A stretch of 64,000 nt of DNA from Streptomyces sp. NBC_00490 (GCF_036013645.1 NZ_CP107869.1:5146001-5210000), one strand, 5' to 3'. Positions 9,213-18,047 are shown, numbered from the stretch's first letter. A program made the numbers and translations. The notes: generated by a model from the letters alone, not told the origin.

Positions 9213-9349
9213 GAACGGCTCCTGAGGGGCAGGGTTTCGGCCAGGCAGGGGGTGCGTCGAAGTCCGTCGTAAACGACCAGAAATCAACTTGACCGAACAC
9301 GGTTGCGTAATGACAGCCGTATGTCCTGTCATGCGTCAAGAGATGACCG
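9213..9349. promoter_or_regulatory. Upstream region of the galactoside operon with two inverted repeats
   Basis: Two dyads are visible: GTCGTAAACGAC at 9266-9277 (five-base arms, two-base gap) and TGACAG-N9-CTGTCA at 9311-9331 (six-base perfect arms). Either could bind a repressor of the operon. No LacI, GntR or ROK regulator is encoded next to the operon, so the regulator is not identified. The rest of this stretch holds no recognisable gene. Confidence 0.4.
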
Positions 9350-9541
9350 TCACCTTTGTGGAAACGTGACCGACACATCCAAGATCGATCCGATCGTCCG
9401 AATCGCCTTCGACTGGTCGAACAGGCGGCTGACCGCCGGGGTGGCCGTCTTCGTCTCGCCGTGAACGCCGGGCTGCCCGAGCGGGTTCTTGTCCTCTGGG
9501 TCTTCGGGACGAAACGCCTGCCGGCCGGCCTCGTCATCCAT
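9350..9541 (-). CDS. Uncertain small ORF
   Basis: 63-codon reading frame (MDDEAGRQAFRPEDPEDKNP...) with about 80 percent G/C at third positions. That is consistent with coding but lower than its neighbours. The open frame extends upstream without an ATG or GTG to near the end of the CopC-CopD gene, so it could be the tail of a decayed gene. The Shine-Dalgarno is poor. The overlapping plus-strand frame 9356-9706 is equally open but basic and unconvincing. No family is recognised. Confidence 0.3.
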   Translation of the reverse strand: MDDEAGRQAFRPEDPEDKNPLGQPGVHGETKTATPAVSRLFDQSKAIRTIGSILDVSVTFPQR

Positions 9542-9674
9542 CCGCTCGCCGCTGGAGAGCTGTACGGCCGCGAGATCCTGTGGCGGCGCCGCGGCGTCCG
9601 CGTCCAGGCGACCTTCTGGCGGGTGCCGCTGGCTCTCGGCGCGGGGATTTTCGGCCGCCCTGGTCGGCGGGGTC

Positions 9675-11438
9675 CTAGCCGATCAGGACGGGCTTCTCCA
9701 CGCTGACCTGGTCGATGTCGGAGACGCGGATCGTCACCTTCATGTCCCAGGTGCCGGCGATCGGCAGGTCGAGGTCGCCGGTGCCCCAGTAGCCGCCCTT
9801 GTCGGTGAGCTTCGCGTCCAGCGGGCCGATGTCCTGGGACGGGAGGGTGAAGGAGAGCCGGAGTTCGGGGACGATGGCGAAACCGCCCTGGGCGTCGAGG
9901 ACCACCGCTTCCACCGAGTTCCGGCCGACCCGGCCCGGGTCGAGGGTGATCTGCACCTTGCCCCGGGCGCCGCCGATGTCGAAGGGGACGTAGGAGACGG
10001 ACGCGACGGGCAGTCCGGTGGCCGCGGGGCTCTGCGCGGCCTCCGCCTCCGCGCGGCCCGGCACGGTGCCGGTGAGCACGGTCGTGAGCACCAGCACCAC
10101 GACACCGATGGTGACTTCGGCGAGGACGGAACGTCGCAGACCACGGCGGTCCGGAACGACCGGCGCCTCCTCGGGCGCCTCCGGCAGCGGCGGCCCGCCC
10201 GCCGGCTCCGGCACCCGTTCCGCCACGACGGTCCGCGCGTCCGCCGTCGCCAGGCGTACCGTCCACAGCCGCGAGAACCCGGCCGCCGTCAGCAGCACGA
10301 CCACCGCGGTCAGCTTGGCGACCAGGAGCCGGCCGTACGCCGTGTCGGTGAGCGCGCTCCAGGAGCCGAGGCCACGCCAGGACTGGTAGACGCCGGTGAG
10401 GACCAGGACGGTCACGGAGACGAAGGCGAGGCGGGAGAAGCGGGTGACCGTGGCCGGTTCGACGACCGCCGCCCGGTACAGCGTGACGACCAGTGCCGTC
10501 AGACCGCCCAGCCAGGCCGCCATCGCCAGGACGTGCAGGACCGAGGAGGCCATCGCCACGGGCACCTGGATGCCGGCGGAGGCGTGCTCACCGGCGGCCC
10601 AGGTGAGGGCGAGGCCGAGGGCGAGGGCGACGCCGATCGCGTAGGAGGACCGGCGGTGCCGGAACAGCCGTAGCAGGAAGACCGCCGTCAGTGCGAGCAG
10701 CACCAGCCGGGCCAGCAGCACCAGCCCGGGCCGGCTCGTCACGGTCCGTTCGAAGGCCGCGGCGTCGAAGGCCGTCGCGGGACCCGTGCCGGCCTCGTAG
10801 GGCGCCCGCAGCACGAACAGCGCGACCGTGGCGCCCGCCAGCGTCCACCAGCCGACCCGCAGCAGCCTGGGCAGGATGTTGGCGTCCGCCGGGCGGCACA
10901 GCGCGAGGAAGAGCGCCGTGCCGATGAGCAGCGCCACCGCGAGATAGGCCAGGTAGCGGGCGATGTTGTAGAGGCCGGCCGTCGCCGGGTTCTCCACGGG
11001 CCCGGGGTCCACGCTCACCGCCGTAGCCGAGGGCTTCCCGACGGAGAAGGTGAACGCCCCCGACACCGGATGGCTGTCCGCCGAGACGACCCGCCAGGCC
11101 ACCGTGAAGGTGCCCTCGCCGAGCCCGGAGGCGGGCAGCGACACCCGGGCGGTGTCCGAACTCCCCGGCACGTGCTCGGCCTCCCCCGTGCGCACCCGCT
11201 CGTTCTTCGGGCTCAGCACACGGAAGGAGTCGTCGAGCAGACCGACGGACTCGGTGAAGGTCAGGGTGATGTACGCCGGGGCGGACTTGAGGACGATTCC
11301 GTCCTCGGGGTCGGTGGAGCGGAGGGCGGCATGGGCCGACGCCGGTCCCGCGCCTCCGAAGAGGAGCAGGACCAGCACGGTGCCCAGCAGCACCAGCCCT
11401 TGAACTCGCCGCCGGCCTCGTCCACCGTCACGCTCCAC
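9675..11438 (-). CDS. CopC-CopD fusion copper resistance/uptake protein
   Basis: 587-aa membrane protein. The signal peptide ends GPASA and the mature protein begins HAALRSTDPEDG, the CopC copper-site histidine at residue 1; a second CopC ligand motif is SADSHPVSG. A multi-helix CopD domain follows (from about NIARYLAYLAVALLIG). A C-terminal, probably extracytoplasmic, beta-rich segment ends VSVEKPVLIG. GTG 11438 was chosen because GGAG lies seven bases upstream and the signal peptide then starts properly; the frame extends 68 further codons without support. Such YcnJ-like fusions bind copper outside the cell and are thought to help import or homeostasis. Confidence 0.9.
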   Translation of the reverse strand: MERDGGRGRRRVQGLVLLGTVLVLLLFGGAGPASAHAALRSTDPEDGIVLKSAPAYITLTFTESVGLLDDSFRVLSPKNERVRTGEAEHVPGSSDTARVSLPASGLGEGTFTVAWRVVSADSHPVSGAFTFSVGKPSATAVSVDPGPVENPATAGLYNIARYLAYLAVALLIGTALFLALCRPADANILPRLLRVGWWTLAGATVALFVLRAPYEAGTGPATAFDAAAFERTVTSRPGLVLLARLVLLALTAVFLLRLFRHRRSSYAIGVALALGLALTWAAGEHASAGIQVPVAMASSVLHVLAMAAWLGGLTALVVTLYRAAVVEPATVTRFSRLAFVSVTVLVLTGVYQSWRGLGSWSALTDTAYGRLLVAKLTAVVVLLTAAGFSRLWTVRLATADARTVVAERVPEPAGGPPLPEAPEEAPVVPDRRGLRRSVLAEVTIGVVVLVLTTVLTGTVPGRAEAEAAQSPAATGLPVASVSYVPFDIGGARGKVQITLDPGRVGRNSVEAVVLDAQGGFAIVPELRLSFTLPSQDIGPLDAKLTDKGGYWGTGDLDLPIAGTWDMKVTIRVSDIDQVSVEKPVLIG

Positions 11439-11494
11439 GTCAGTACTCCGTCCCCACGGCTCCGGGTTATGTACGGACACCGGCGCCGGAACAC

Positions 11495-12250
11495 TCACCA
11501 CGTGGGCCGGGCCGACACTCCCCCGTCGACGGCCAGGTCCTGGCCGGTGACCCAGGAGGCGAGCGGCGAGGCGAGGAACACACAGGCGTCGCCGATGTCC
11601 TCGGGACGGCCGAGCCGGCCCAGGGGCGCCTTCGCCTGCCACCGTTCCACACCCTCCGGCCAGTCCCGCGCCAGCCCCTCCCGGTCGATCAGCCCGGGCG
11701 AGACGCTGTTGACGCGGATACCGCGAGGCCCGTACTCCAGGGCCGCCGACCGGGCGTGCATCACCAGGGCGGCCTTGGACGCGCAGTAGTGGGCGTGCCC
11801 GGCGGCGGGACCGTGCGCCTCGATCGAGGCGATGTGCGTCACCGAGCCGCCGTGCTCCATGACCTCAGCCGCCGCCTGCGTGCACGCGAAGGCGCTCGTC
11901 AGGTTGGTGTCGACGACCTCCCGCCACTCGGCGGCCGTCATCCCGGGCAGCTCCCGCACCGGCTGCACCCCCGCGCTGTTGACCAGCGCGGTCAGTCCGC
12001 CGCCCCACGCGTGCGCCTCCCGGACCAGTTCCCGGCAGGCGTCCTCGTCCGTCAGATCCGCCCGCAGGACGACGGCCCGCGCGCCCGACTCCCGGACCCG
12101 GGCCGCGACTTCCTCCGCCGCCGTCACCGCCGTACGGCAGTGCACGACGACCGCTGCCGCCCCCTGTTCGGCGAACCGCACGGCGATCCCCCGGCCGATA
12201 CCGCCGCCCGCGCCCGTGACGAGGGCGACCTGTCCTTCGAGCAGTCTCAT
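11495..12250 (-). CDS. SDR family NAD(P)-dependent oxidoreductase
   Basis: 251-aa Rossmann enzyme. The cofactor motif is TGAGGGIG near residues 13-20; NSAG and the catalytic pair S...YxxxK (HIASIEAHG, HYCASKAAL) are present, and the C-terminus is WVTGQDLAVDGG. The overall pattern is that of a 3-oxoacyl-ACP-reductase-like classical SDR. ATG 12250 overlaps the stop of the upstream cupin gene as ATGA, so it is preferred over ATG 12259. It is the last gene of the operon that starts at the iron box. Its substrate is unknown. Confidence 0.9.
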   Translation of the reverse strand: MRLLEGQVALVTGAGGGIGRGIAVRFAEQGAAAVVVHCRTAVTAAEEVAARVRESGARAVVLRADLTDEDACRELVREAHAWGGGLTALVNSAGVQPVRELPGMTAAEWREVVDTNLTSAFACTQAAAEVMEHGGSVTHIASIEAHGPAAGHAHYCASKAALVMHARSAALEYGPRGIRVNSVSPGLIDREGLARDWPEGVERWQAKAPLGRLGRPEDIGDACVFLASPLASWVTGQDLAVDGGVSARPTW

Positions 12251-12714
12251 GGACGACACAGTCGCGCGATCCGGTCGGCCTCGGCGGGATACCGCGCCCT
12301 CAGTGCCTCGGCGTCACCGTGCTCATAGCCCTCGTAGGTGAACCCGGGAGCCATCGTGCAGCCGAAGAACGTCCACGCGCCCCGCGTCCGCGCCCCCATC
12401 CAGGTGCCGCCGGGGACGGTCAGCTGGACGTGCTGACCGGCGAGGACGTCGGGTCCCAGCACCGGGGTGCTCGACGTGCCGTCCGGGGAAAGGAGCAGGA
12501 GTTCCAGGGGGTCGCCGAGGTAGAAGTGCCAGATCTCGTCGCCGGGCAGGCGGTGCAGGGCGGAGAAGTCGCCGGCGGTGAGCAGGGCGACTATGGCCGA
12601 GCCCTCCGGTCTGCCGTCCGCGCGCTCGGGGCCCGCCCAGGTACGGCGGAACAGGCCCCCTTCGCGCGGAATCGGCTCCAGTCCGTAGTGGGCGACGAGG
12701 TCTTCAGGGGTCAC
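12247..12714 (-). CDS. Cupin domain protein (DUF985 type)
   Basis: 155-aa single-domain cupin with the DUF985 pattern: LEPIPREGGLFRRTW, FSALHRLPGDEIWHFYLGDPL, and FTYEGYEHGD near the C-terminus. GTG 12714 overlaps the TGA of the upstream acyltransferase gene as GTGA. The much longer open frame upstream is the antisense-like shadow of that gene. DUF985 cupins have no established reaction. Position between an acyltransferase and an SDR in an iron-controlled operon suggests small-molecule tailoring (inference). Confidence 0.88.
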   Translation of the reverse strand: MTPEDLVAHYGLEPIPREGGLFRRTWAGPERADGRPEGSAIVALLTAGDFSALHRLPGDEIWHFYLGDPLELLLLSPDGTSSTPVLGPDVLAGQHVQLTVPGGTWMGARTRGAWTFFGCTMAPGFTYEGYEHGDAEALRARYPAEADRIARLCRP

Positions 12715-13304
12715 GCCGGGAAGGCTACCTCCCTGGCCAGGAACGCCAGTTGAGCGTGCTTCTCGGGCAGATACACGTCCGGGAGGTCGATCTCCGGCAG
12801 CACGACCCGCTCCCCGGCCACGAACCCCTGCCGCAGGAACCGGGCGATCGCCCTCTCGTTGCGTACGTCGGGATCGACCACGACCCGCTTGCGGTCCAGG
12901 CCGAGCAGGACGTACGAGGCGACAGCGCCCAGCAGCGCCGACGACCAACCGGGCCGCCCGCCGTCCGCTCCGGCCGGCGCGAGCAGCAGGTGGACGCCGA
13001 TGTCACCGGGCTCGACGGGGTAGCACTCGCTGACCCGGTCGGCCTCCGGCTCATAGGTCTGGAGCAGTCCGACCGGCTCGCCGTCCTTCTCGAGCAGATA
13101 GGCGTGGTGGGTGTCGAGGGTGTCCATGTGGGCGTAGATATCGGCCACTTGGTCCTGGGTGAGGCCGTTCATGCCCCAGAAGGCGGCCCGTTCCTCGCTG
13201 ACCCAGCCGTGCACCACCTCGGCGTCGGCCTTCGGGTCGAGGGTGCGCACACGGACGGTGCCGAAGCCGTCGACCTCCTGCTCGTGGACGTAGGTGTCAG
13301 ACAT
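12711..13304 (-). CDS. GNAT acyltransferase of the siderophore (IucB/AlcB) type, DesH-like
   Basis: 197-aa protein resembling hydroxylysine/cadaverine acyltransferases of hydroxamate siderophore pathways: VHGWVSEERAAFWGMNGLT, GDIGVHLLLAP and a C-terminal VVVDPDVRNERAIARFLRQG. Start ATG 13304 overlaps the acylase stop by eight bases; an upstream extension of 26 codons lies inside the acylase gene and is not used. In ferrioxamine loci of some Streptomyces a penicillin-amidase gene and an acetyltransferase gene (desG, desH) accompany desEFABCD. This gene and the next upstream match that pair in order and family. No desABCD is visible, so assignment to that pathway is inference. Confidence 0.85.
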   Translation of the reverse strand: MSDTYVHEQEVDGFGTVRVRTLDPKADAEVVHGWVSEERAAFWGMNGLTQDQVADIYAHMDTLDTHHAYLLEKDGEPVGLLQTYEPEADRVSECYPVEPGDIGVHLLLAPAGADGGRPGWSSALLGAVASYVLLGLDRKRVVVDPDVRNERAIARFLRQGFVAGERVVLPEIDLPDVYLPEKHAQLAFLAREVAFPA

Positions 13305-15360
13305 CGCTCTCCTTGCTGAGCTGTTCGAAGTCGGTGACGACCGGGACGAGGTCGCCCGCGAGCCACAGGGGAAGTTGATCACGGTGATGGGGCGAGCCGG
13401 GCACGCCCGAGGCGCCGAACGGCACCACCCAGCGGCTGTCCTCGCGCCGGGCCAGATCCCACACGTAACGGGCGGCCGGACCGCGCGCGGCCAGGTCGGT
13501 CAGACCGGGCACGGCGGAGGTGCACAGCACGCAGTCGTGGTCGCCGGAGAGACCGGGTTCGTCGTGCTTCTCGTACGACGTGTCCGGCAACGCCCGCCAC
13601 GGGTACAGCCGGTGGGTCTCGCCCCAGGCCGCGGGCGGCTTCCCGGCGGCCACCTCCTCGACGGCCGCGCGGATCTCGGCGGGACGGTCGATGCCGTACA
13701 ACTCCTCGGCGCGCAGCAGGTGTTCGAGGGCGAAGCCGATGCGCGGCAGCAGACCGAGCCAGGGGAGGAGGACCTCGGGGTAGGCGGGCGGGCAGGTCAG
13801 CGCGGCGAACGCGGGGTGGGCGGCGAGCCGGCGGGCGACGGCGCCGCGCACCGCGGAGTAGAGGGCGGCGTCCTCGCTGTCCGCGTCCATGCGGCGGTTC
13901 CAGCGCAGGAGGGTGTCCGTGAGTTCGGCGGCCCGCGGGGTCAGATCCCGGAGGGCGGCGAGCTGGTCCAACAGGGGCCCGGCGGAGGCCAGATACGTGT
14001 CCATGTGGAGGGCGGGCATGTCCCCGGCCGACCACGTGTCCTTCTCCGCGAGCATCGCCGCGATGCGGTTCGCGCGGTGCGGCGGGGCGAACTCGACGCC
14101 GAGGGGTTGCGCCGGACCCCGCTGGTTGGCCATGACGGCGACGCCGTCCTGCGTGAGTCCGGCGCGGGGCATCTCGTGCCAGCCTCGCCACGCGTGCCCG
14201 GGCTCCCAGGCGGGGACGACACGTGTGCGGTTGGCCTCGGACCGCAGCGGCACCCGGCCCGCGACCCGGTGCAGCAGCCCGCCCTCGGTGTCGGCGGCCT
14301 GGACGACGTTGACCGGCTCGGCCCAGCTGTCGAAGGCCCGGTCCACGTCGGCGACCCGGCGGGCCCGCAGCAGCGGGAGCAGGGCGCTGAAACCCAGGTC
14401 GTCGGTGACGCGGGGCGGGATGCGGAGGCTGAGGGCGAGCGGCGTGCCGTCGTCGAGTCCTTCCGGGCCGCCGGCGATGACGGGCCCGCGTTCGGTCTCG
14501 ATGACCTCGACCTCGACGGACTCCTCGCCGGCGACTTCGACGGTCTCGGTGTGCCGGGACGCGCGCGTCCACCTCCCGTCCGGGCCGAGGGCCTCGACAC
14601 CGGCCCCGGTCCGCCGCAGCCGTTCCTCGTACAGGTCCTGGTAGTCGGCCATGGCGTTGGTGATGGCCCAGGCGACCGTGCCGGTGTGGCCGAAGTGGGC
14701 GGTGCCGGGGACGCCGGGGACGGCGAGGCCGACGACGTCGAACTCCGGGCAGGAGAGGTGGATCTGCTGGTAGACGCCGGGATCCTCGATGAAGCGGTGC
14801 GGGTCTCCGGCGATGACGGCCTGCCCGGTCACGGTCCGTTCGCCGCTCACCAGCCAGCCGTTGCTGCCGGAGGTGCCGGGACCGTCGGTGGCGAAGAGCC
14901 CGACGGCCTCCTCGCCGAGGTGCTTCACGGCCTGTTCGCGCCAGAGCTTGGCGGGGAAGCCCGCGAAGAGGATGTGGGCACCGAGCCAGACGCCGAGGGG
15001 GGTCCAGGGCTCCCAGCGGCCGGGGGCGCCGAGGGGCAGGGTCGCGTCGGCGAGCCCTTCGTTGACCCCGTCGACGTACGCCCGTACCCAGTCGGCCGTC
15101 TCCGGGTCCCGTCTCTCCAGCTGCTCGAAGCAGCGTCTCGCGGTGTCCTCCAGCCGGGCCCTGCGCACGAACCGGTCCCAGGGCAGGGCGTCGGGGCCGA
15201 GGAGGGACGCCGAGGTGCCGCGGGCCCGGTGCCGCTCGACCTCCAGCTGCCAGGCCCGGTCGCGGGCGGTGACGATGCCCTGGGCACGGGCGAGTTCGCG
15301 CACGCTGTCGGCACGCAGATGCGGGACACCCCAGACATCCCGGTAGATCTCGGCGCTCAC
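13297..15360 (-). CDS. Penicillin acylase family Ntn-hydrolase, DesG-like
   Basis: 687-aa protein with a single-chain precursor layout. The alpha part begins AEIYRDVWGVPHLRADS. The autoproteolysis site and beta-chain nucleophile serine lie in GTSGSNGWLVSG (S166), and VAWAITNAMADYQDLYEERL follows. No signal peptide is seen, unlike secreted penicillin acylases, so it is likely cytoplasmic. GTG 15360 lies 19 bp from a perfect iron box and follows GGAG. It is the first gene of a coupled four-gene operon. It could cleave or form an amide on a siderophore or its aryl-acyl variant (inference from context). Confidence 0.88.
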   Translation of the reverse strand: MSAEIYRDVWGVPHLRADSVRELARAQGIVTARDRAWQLEVERHRARGTSASLLGPDALPWDRFVRRARLEDTARRCFEQLERRDPETADWVRAYVDGVNEGLADATLPLGAPGRWEPWTPLGVWLGAHILFAGFPAKLWREQAVKHLGEEAVGLFATDGPGTSGSNGWLVSGERTVTGQAVIAGDPHRFIEDPGVYQQIHLSCPEFDVVGLAVPGVPGTAHFGHTGTVAWAITNAMADYQDLYEERLRRTGAGVEALGPDGRWTRASRHTETVEVAGEESVEVEVIETERGPVIAGGPEGLDDGTPLALSLRIPPRVTDDLGFSALLPLLRARRVADVDRAFDSWAEPVNVVQAADTEGGLLHRVAGRVPLRSEANRTRVVPAWEPGHAWRGWHEMPRAGLTQDGVAVMANQRGPAQPLGVEFAPPHRANRIAAMLAEKDTWSAGDMPALHMDTYLASAGPLLDQLAALRDLTPRAAELTDTLLRWNRRMDADSEDAALYSAVRGAVARRLAAHPAFAALTCPPAYPEVLLPWLGLLPRIGFALEHLLRAEELYGIDRPAEIRAAVEEVAAGKPPAAWGETHRLYPWRALPDTSYEKHDEPGLSGDHDCVLCTSAVPGLTDLAARGPAARYVWDLARREDSRWVVPFGASGVPGSPHHRDQLPLWLAGDLVPVVTDFEQLSKESDV

Positions 15361-15379
15361 TCTGTAGCTCTCCTGTGCT

Positions 15380-15398
15380 TTAGGTTAGGCTCACCTAA
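15380..15398. promoter_or_regulatory. DmdR/IdeR iron box
   Basis: TTAGGTTAGGCTCACCTAA, a 19-base interrupted palindrome that equals the published consensus for the iron-dependent repressor DmdR1/IdeR of Streptomyces. It sits between the divergent acylase operon and the siderophore-interacting protein gene, so iron-replete repression of both directions is expected. Confidence 0.93.
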
Positions 15399-15438
15399 GT
15401 AACTGGTGGTGAAATCGTACGCGAGGAGTGAAGAGACG

Positions 15439-16143
15439 ATGGGGCAGGGGCACGGCTGGGAGGGCGCGGTCCTCAAACTGCTGCGGGCCAAGGACTACGT
15501 CCTCACCGTCACCGGCGCCGAGGACGTCACTCCGGACTACCGGCGCATCCACCTCACCGACGGCGGCCTGCTCGCCGCGACCGGCGTCCACCCCACGATG
15601 TGGGTCCGGCTGTGGTTCTCCGACGCGGGCAAGCCGCACCAGCGGGCCTACACCCTCGTCGACCCGGACCCCGCGGCCGGCACCTTCGGCCTGGAGTTCG
15701 CCCTGCACGAGGGCGTGGCGAGCGACTGGGCACGGAACGCGAAGCCCGGCGACACCATCGAGGCGACGGTCCACGGCACGGCGTTCGAGAACCCCGACCC
15801 GGCACCGACCCACGTCTTCGCGATCGGCGACCCGGCGTCCCTGCCCGCCATCAACTCCCTGCTGGAAGCGCTGGACTCGTCCCCGGCGACGGTCTGGTTC
15901 GAGGGCGGCACGGACGGCCTCCCCTTCCGCACGGACCCGTCCCGCCACGACGTCCGCCCCTCCTCATCCCTGGTCGACGAGGTGAAGAGGGACCTCCCCG
16001 ACCTCCTCAGGACTCACCCGGACGCCTACGTCTGGATCGCCTGCGACACGAGGACCACCCGCACCCTGTCCTCGTACGTCCGCAAGGACCTGGGCGTCCC
16101 GAAGGAGCGGATGCACGCGCTGGGGTACTGGCGGGCGGCCTGA
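15439..16143 (+). CDS. Siderophore-interacting protein (FAD ferric-siderophore reductase)
   Basis: 234-aa SIP/ViuB-type flavoprotein. The FAD-binding domain carries RAYTLVDPDP (RxYT motif at residues 69-72) and GTFGLEFALHEG. The NAD(P)H-binding SIP domain carries FAIGDPASLPAINSLLEAL and a C-terminal GYWRAA. It reduces imported ferric siderophores to release iron in the cytoplasm. ATG 15439 is preferred because AGGAG/GAAGAG precedes it and it leaves room for a leader behind the iron box; a GTG at 15406 is the upstream alternative. It is transcribed away from the acylase operon from the same box. Confidence 0.9.
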   Translation: MGQGHGWEGAVLKLLRAKDYVLTVTGAEDVTPDYRRIHLTDGGLLAATGVHPTMWVRLWFSDAGKPHQRAYTLVDPDPAAGTFGLEFALHEGVASDWARNAKPGDTIEATVHGTAFENPDPAPTHVFAIGDPASLPAINSLLEALDSSPATVWFEGGTDGLPFRTDPSRHDVRPSSSLVDEVKRDLPDLLRTHPDAYVWIACDTRTTRTLSSYVRKDLGVPKERMHALGYWRAA

Positions 16144-16168
16144 CCCCGTACGCGGCATGATCGGGGTC

Positions 16169-16762
16169 ATGGACGTCACCCTTCACCTCGCCCAGGACCC
16201 CGAGGCCGATGAGCTGCTCGGGCGTTCCCCGCTCGCCGCGCTGGTCGGGATGCTGCTGGACCAGCAGGTTCCGATGGAGTGGGCGTTCAAGGGGCCGCGG
16301 ACGATCGCGGACCGGCTCGGCCTCGACGACCTCGACGCGCACGAGATCGCCGCGCAGGACCCGGACGCCTTCGCGGCCCTGCTCTCGGACAAGCCGGCGG
16401 TCCACCGCTACCCGGGCTCCATGGCCAAGCGGATCCAGCAGCTGTGCCAGTACCTCGTCGAGCACTACGACGGCAATGCCGAGCTCGTTTGGAAGGGCGT
16501 GGACGACGGACGCGAACTGCTGCGCCGGCTGGAGGAGCTGCCCGGCTTCGGCAAGCAGAAGGCCCAGATCTTCCTGGCCCTGCTGGGCAAGCAGCTCGGC
16601 GTACGGCCCAAGGGCTGGCGGGAGGCGGCGGGCGCGTACGGCGAGGCTGAGTCCTTCCGCTCGGTCGCCGACATCACCGGCCCGGAGTCGCTGGTCAAGG
16701 TGCGGGCGCACAAGCAGGAGATGAAGGCGGCGGCGAAGGCCGCGAAGGCGGCCGGCAAGTAA
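16169..16762 (+). CDS. HhH-GPD base excision repair DNA glycosylase-like protein
   Basis: 197-aa protein. The N-terminal DVTLHLAQDPEADELLGRSPLAALVGMLLDQQV and the helix-hairpin-helix-like LEELPGFGKQKAQIFLALLGK are typical of the small actinobacterial HhH-GPD family. It has a Lys/Ala-rich tail. No iron-sulfur Cys cluster is seen. Start could be ATG 16157 or 16169; neither has a strong ribosome site. The role in base excision repair is by family only. Confidence 0.82.
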   Translation: MDVTLHLAQDPEADELLGRSPLAALVGMLLDQQVPMEWAFKGPRTIADRLGLDDLDAHEIAAQDPDAFAALLSDKPAVHRYPGSMAKRIQQLCQYLVEHYDGNAELVWKGVDDGRELLRRLEELPGFGKQKAQIFLALLGKQLGVRPKGWREAAGAYGEAESFRSVADITGPESLVKVRAHKQEMKAAAKAAKAAGK

Positions 16763-16817
16763 GCCGATCGGCGCAGCCCACCGCGCGGGGCGACCGGAGC
16801 CGGTCCAAGCATGGACC

Positions 16818-17474
16818 ATGACCGAGGCACCGCACGGCTCCTCCTGGGGCCGGGAGTTCGACGACCGCAAGGTCCACACACAGCAGCGCGCCCATGAGCC
16901 CGAGCCGCCCGTCGAAGGCCCCCTGCACGCACTGTCCAGGGCCGCCTGGCAGGTCGTCCTGGTCACCGGCATCGCCTCGCTGGTCCTGGGTGTCCTGGTG
17001 CTGATCTGGCCGGGCTCCACGCTCCGCGCCACCGGCGTCCTGTTCGGCGTCTACCTCGTCGTCAGCGGCGTCTTCCAGCTGGTCTCGGCCTTCGGCACGC
17101 ACCGGACGACAGGGCTGCGCGTCCTCGCCTTCATCAGCGGCGCCCTGTCGATCCTGCTGGGCCTGTTCTGCTTCCGCGGCCCCATGCAGTCGCTCCTGCT
17201 GCTCGCCCTGTGGATCGGCATCGGCTGGCTCATCCGCGGGATCACCCAGACCCTGGCCGCCGCCTCCGACCCGTCGATGCCCGCCCGCGGCTGGCAGATC
17301 TTCCTCGGGATCCTCACGTTCCTCGCCGGGATCGTGCTGATCGACTCCCCCTTCGAGTCGGTCGCCGTCCTCACCGTGGTCGGCGGGATCTGGCTGGTCG
17401 CCGTGGGCATCGTCGAGATCGTCATGGCCGTACGGATGCGCGGGCAGGCCCGGAACGTGCCGCGCACGGTGTGA
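16818..17474 (+). CDS. HdeD/DUF308 family membrane protein
   Basis: 218-aa protein with an about 45-residue hydrophilic N-terminus, then six hydrophobic segments arranged as pairs (VVLVTGIASLVLGVLVLIWP, TGVLFGVYLVVSGVFQLV, and so on), the pattern of HdeD/DUF308 proteins. E. coli HdeD is linked to acid resistance; Streptomyces members are uncharacterised. Confidence 0.85.
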   Translation: MTEAPHGSSWGREFDDRKVHTQQRAHEPEPPVEGPLHALSRAAWQVVLVTGIASLVLGVLVLIWPGSTLRATGVLFGVYLVVSGVFQLVSAFGTHRTTGLRVLAFISGALSILLGLFCFRGPMQSLLLLALWIGIGWLIRGITQTLAAASDPSMPARGWQIFLGILTFLAGIVLIDSPFESVAVLTVVGGIWLVAVGIVEIVMAVRMRGQARNVPRTV

Positions 17475-17543
17475 GTAACCCGTGCGAGCGGATCTGACGG
17501 ACGACGCGATGAACCTCGTACTCCCCGGGGCAGACCAGCAACC

Positions 17544-17849
17544 ATGAGCAGCACCAGAACCTGGCTCCGCGCCTTTGTCCTGCTGCTCGCGCTGCTCGTG
17601 CCGGGCGGCCACGCCGGGGCGCCCGCCGCCACCGCCGTCGCCCCGATCGCCGGCGAGCTCGCCGAGTACGACGTTCTGGACACGGCCCTGCGGCCACCGG
17701 CCCGCGCCGCCCACCGGCCCGTCGTACCCCTGCGCCCCGCGCCCCGGCCCGCCCCGGCGCCCGCTGTCCCGGCGGGCCGCCCCCTCCCGGCGCCGCCGCG
17801 GCCGCCGTACGCCCTGCACACCCTGCGCTCGGTGGTCCTGCGCTGCTGA
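17544..17849 (+). CDS. Small secreted Pro/Ala-rich protein, unknown function
   Basis: 101 aa. An N-terminal signal peptide (SSTRTWLRAFVLLLALLVPGG) is followed by a Pro/Ala/Arg-rich mature region with several Pro-rich runs, ending HTLRSVVLRC. No family is recognised. The single C-terminal Cys is notable. It is 69 bp downstream of the HdeD-like gene and 50 bp upstream of another tiny gene. Confidence 0.6.
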   Translation: MSSTRTWLRAFVLLLALLVPGGHAGAPAATAVAPIAGELAEYDVLDTALRPPARAAHRPVVPLRPAPRPAPAPAVPAGRPLPAPPRPPYALHTLRSVVLRC

Positions 17850-17899
17850 CCGGCCCTCGCACCACAGGTCAGTCAAGCAGCGACGCAAGGAGCACGACC

Positions 17900-18019
17900 A
17901 TGCCCATCGACCCGTACGCCGTCCTGCGCGCCCTCGTGCGCGCCGAGGCCTCCCGCAACACGCCCAAGCCGCAGCCCCGGGAGGGCAAGCCGCCCGTGAA
18001 GGAAGCGAAGCGCGGCTGA
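17900..18019 (+). CDS. 39-aa conserved-looking small protein
   Basis: The ORF starts at ATG 17900 behind a good AAGGAG (nine bases upstream) and encodes MPIDPYAVLRALVRAEASRN followed by a Pro/Lys-rich tail ending KRG. It is basic and soluble, with G/C-rich third positions. Too small for family recognition. The strong ribosome site is the main evidence that it is translated. Confidence 0.55.
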   Translation: MPIDPYAVLRALVRAEASRNTPKPQPREGKPPVKEAKRG

Positions 18020-18047
18020 TCCGGTGCGGAGGCGGGGCCTTACGGGG

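Noticed and set aside
9356..9706. Plus-strand 116-codon ORF
   Set aside because: No ribosome site, basic low-information translation, and it overlaps the end of the CopC-CopD gene.
7909..10266. Upstream part of the 1112-codon minus-strand frame that ends in the MalF-type permease
   Set aside because: It crosses the solute-binding protein gene out of frame; the permease begins at ATG 7908 with normal family length.
13294..15402. 702-codon plus-strand ORF
   Set aside because: Complementary to the acylase gene; composition typical of GC-rich antisense frames.
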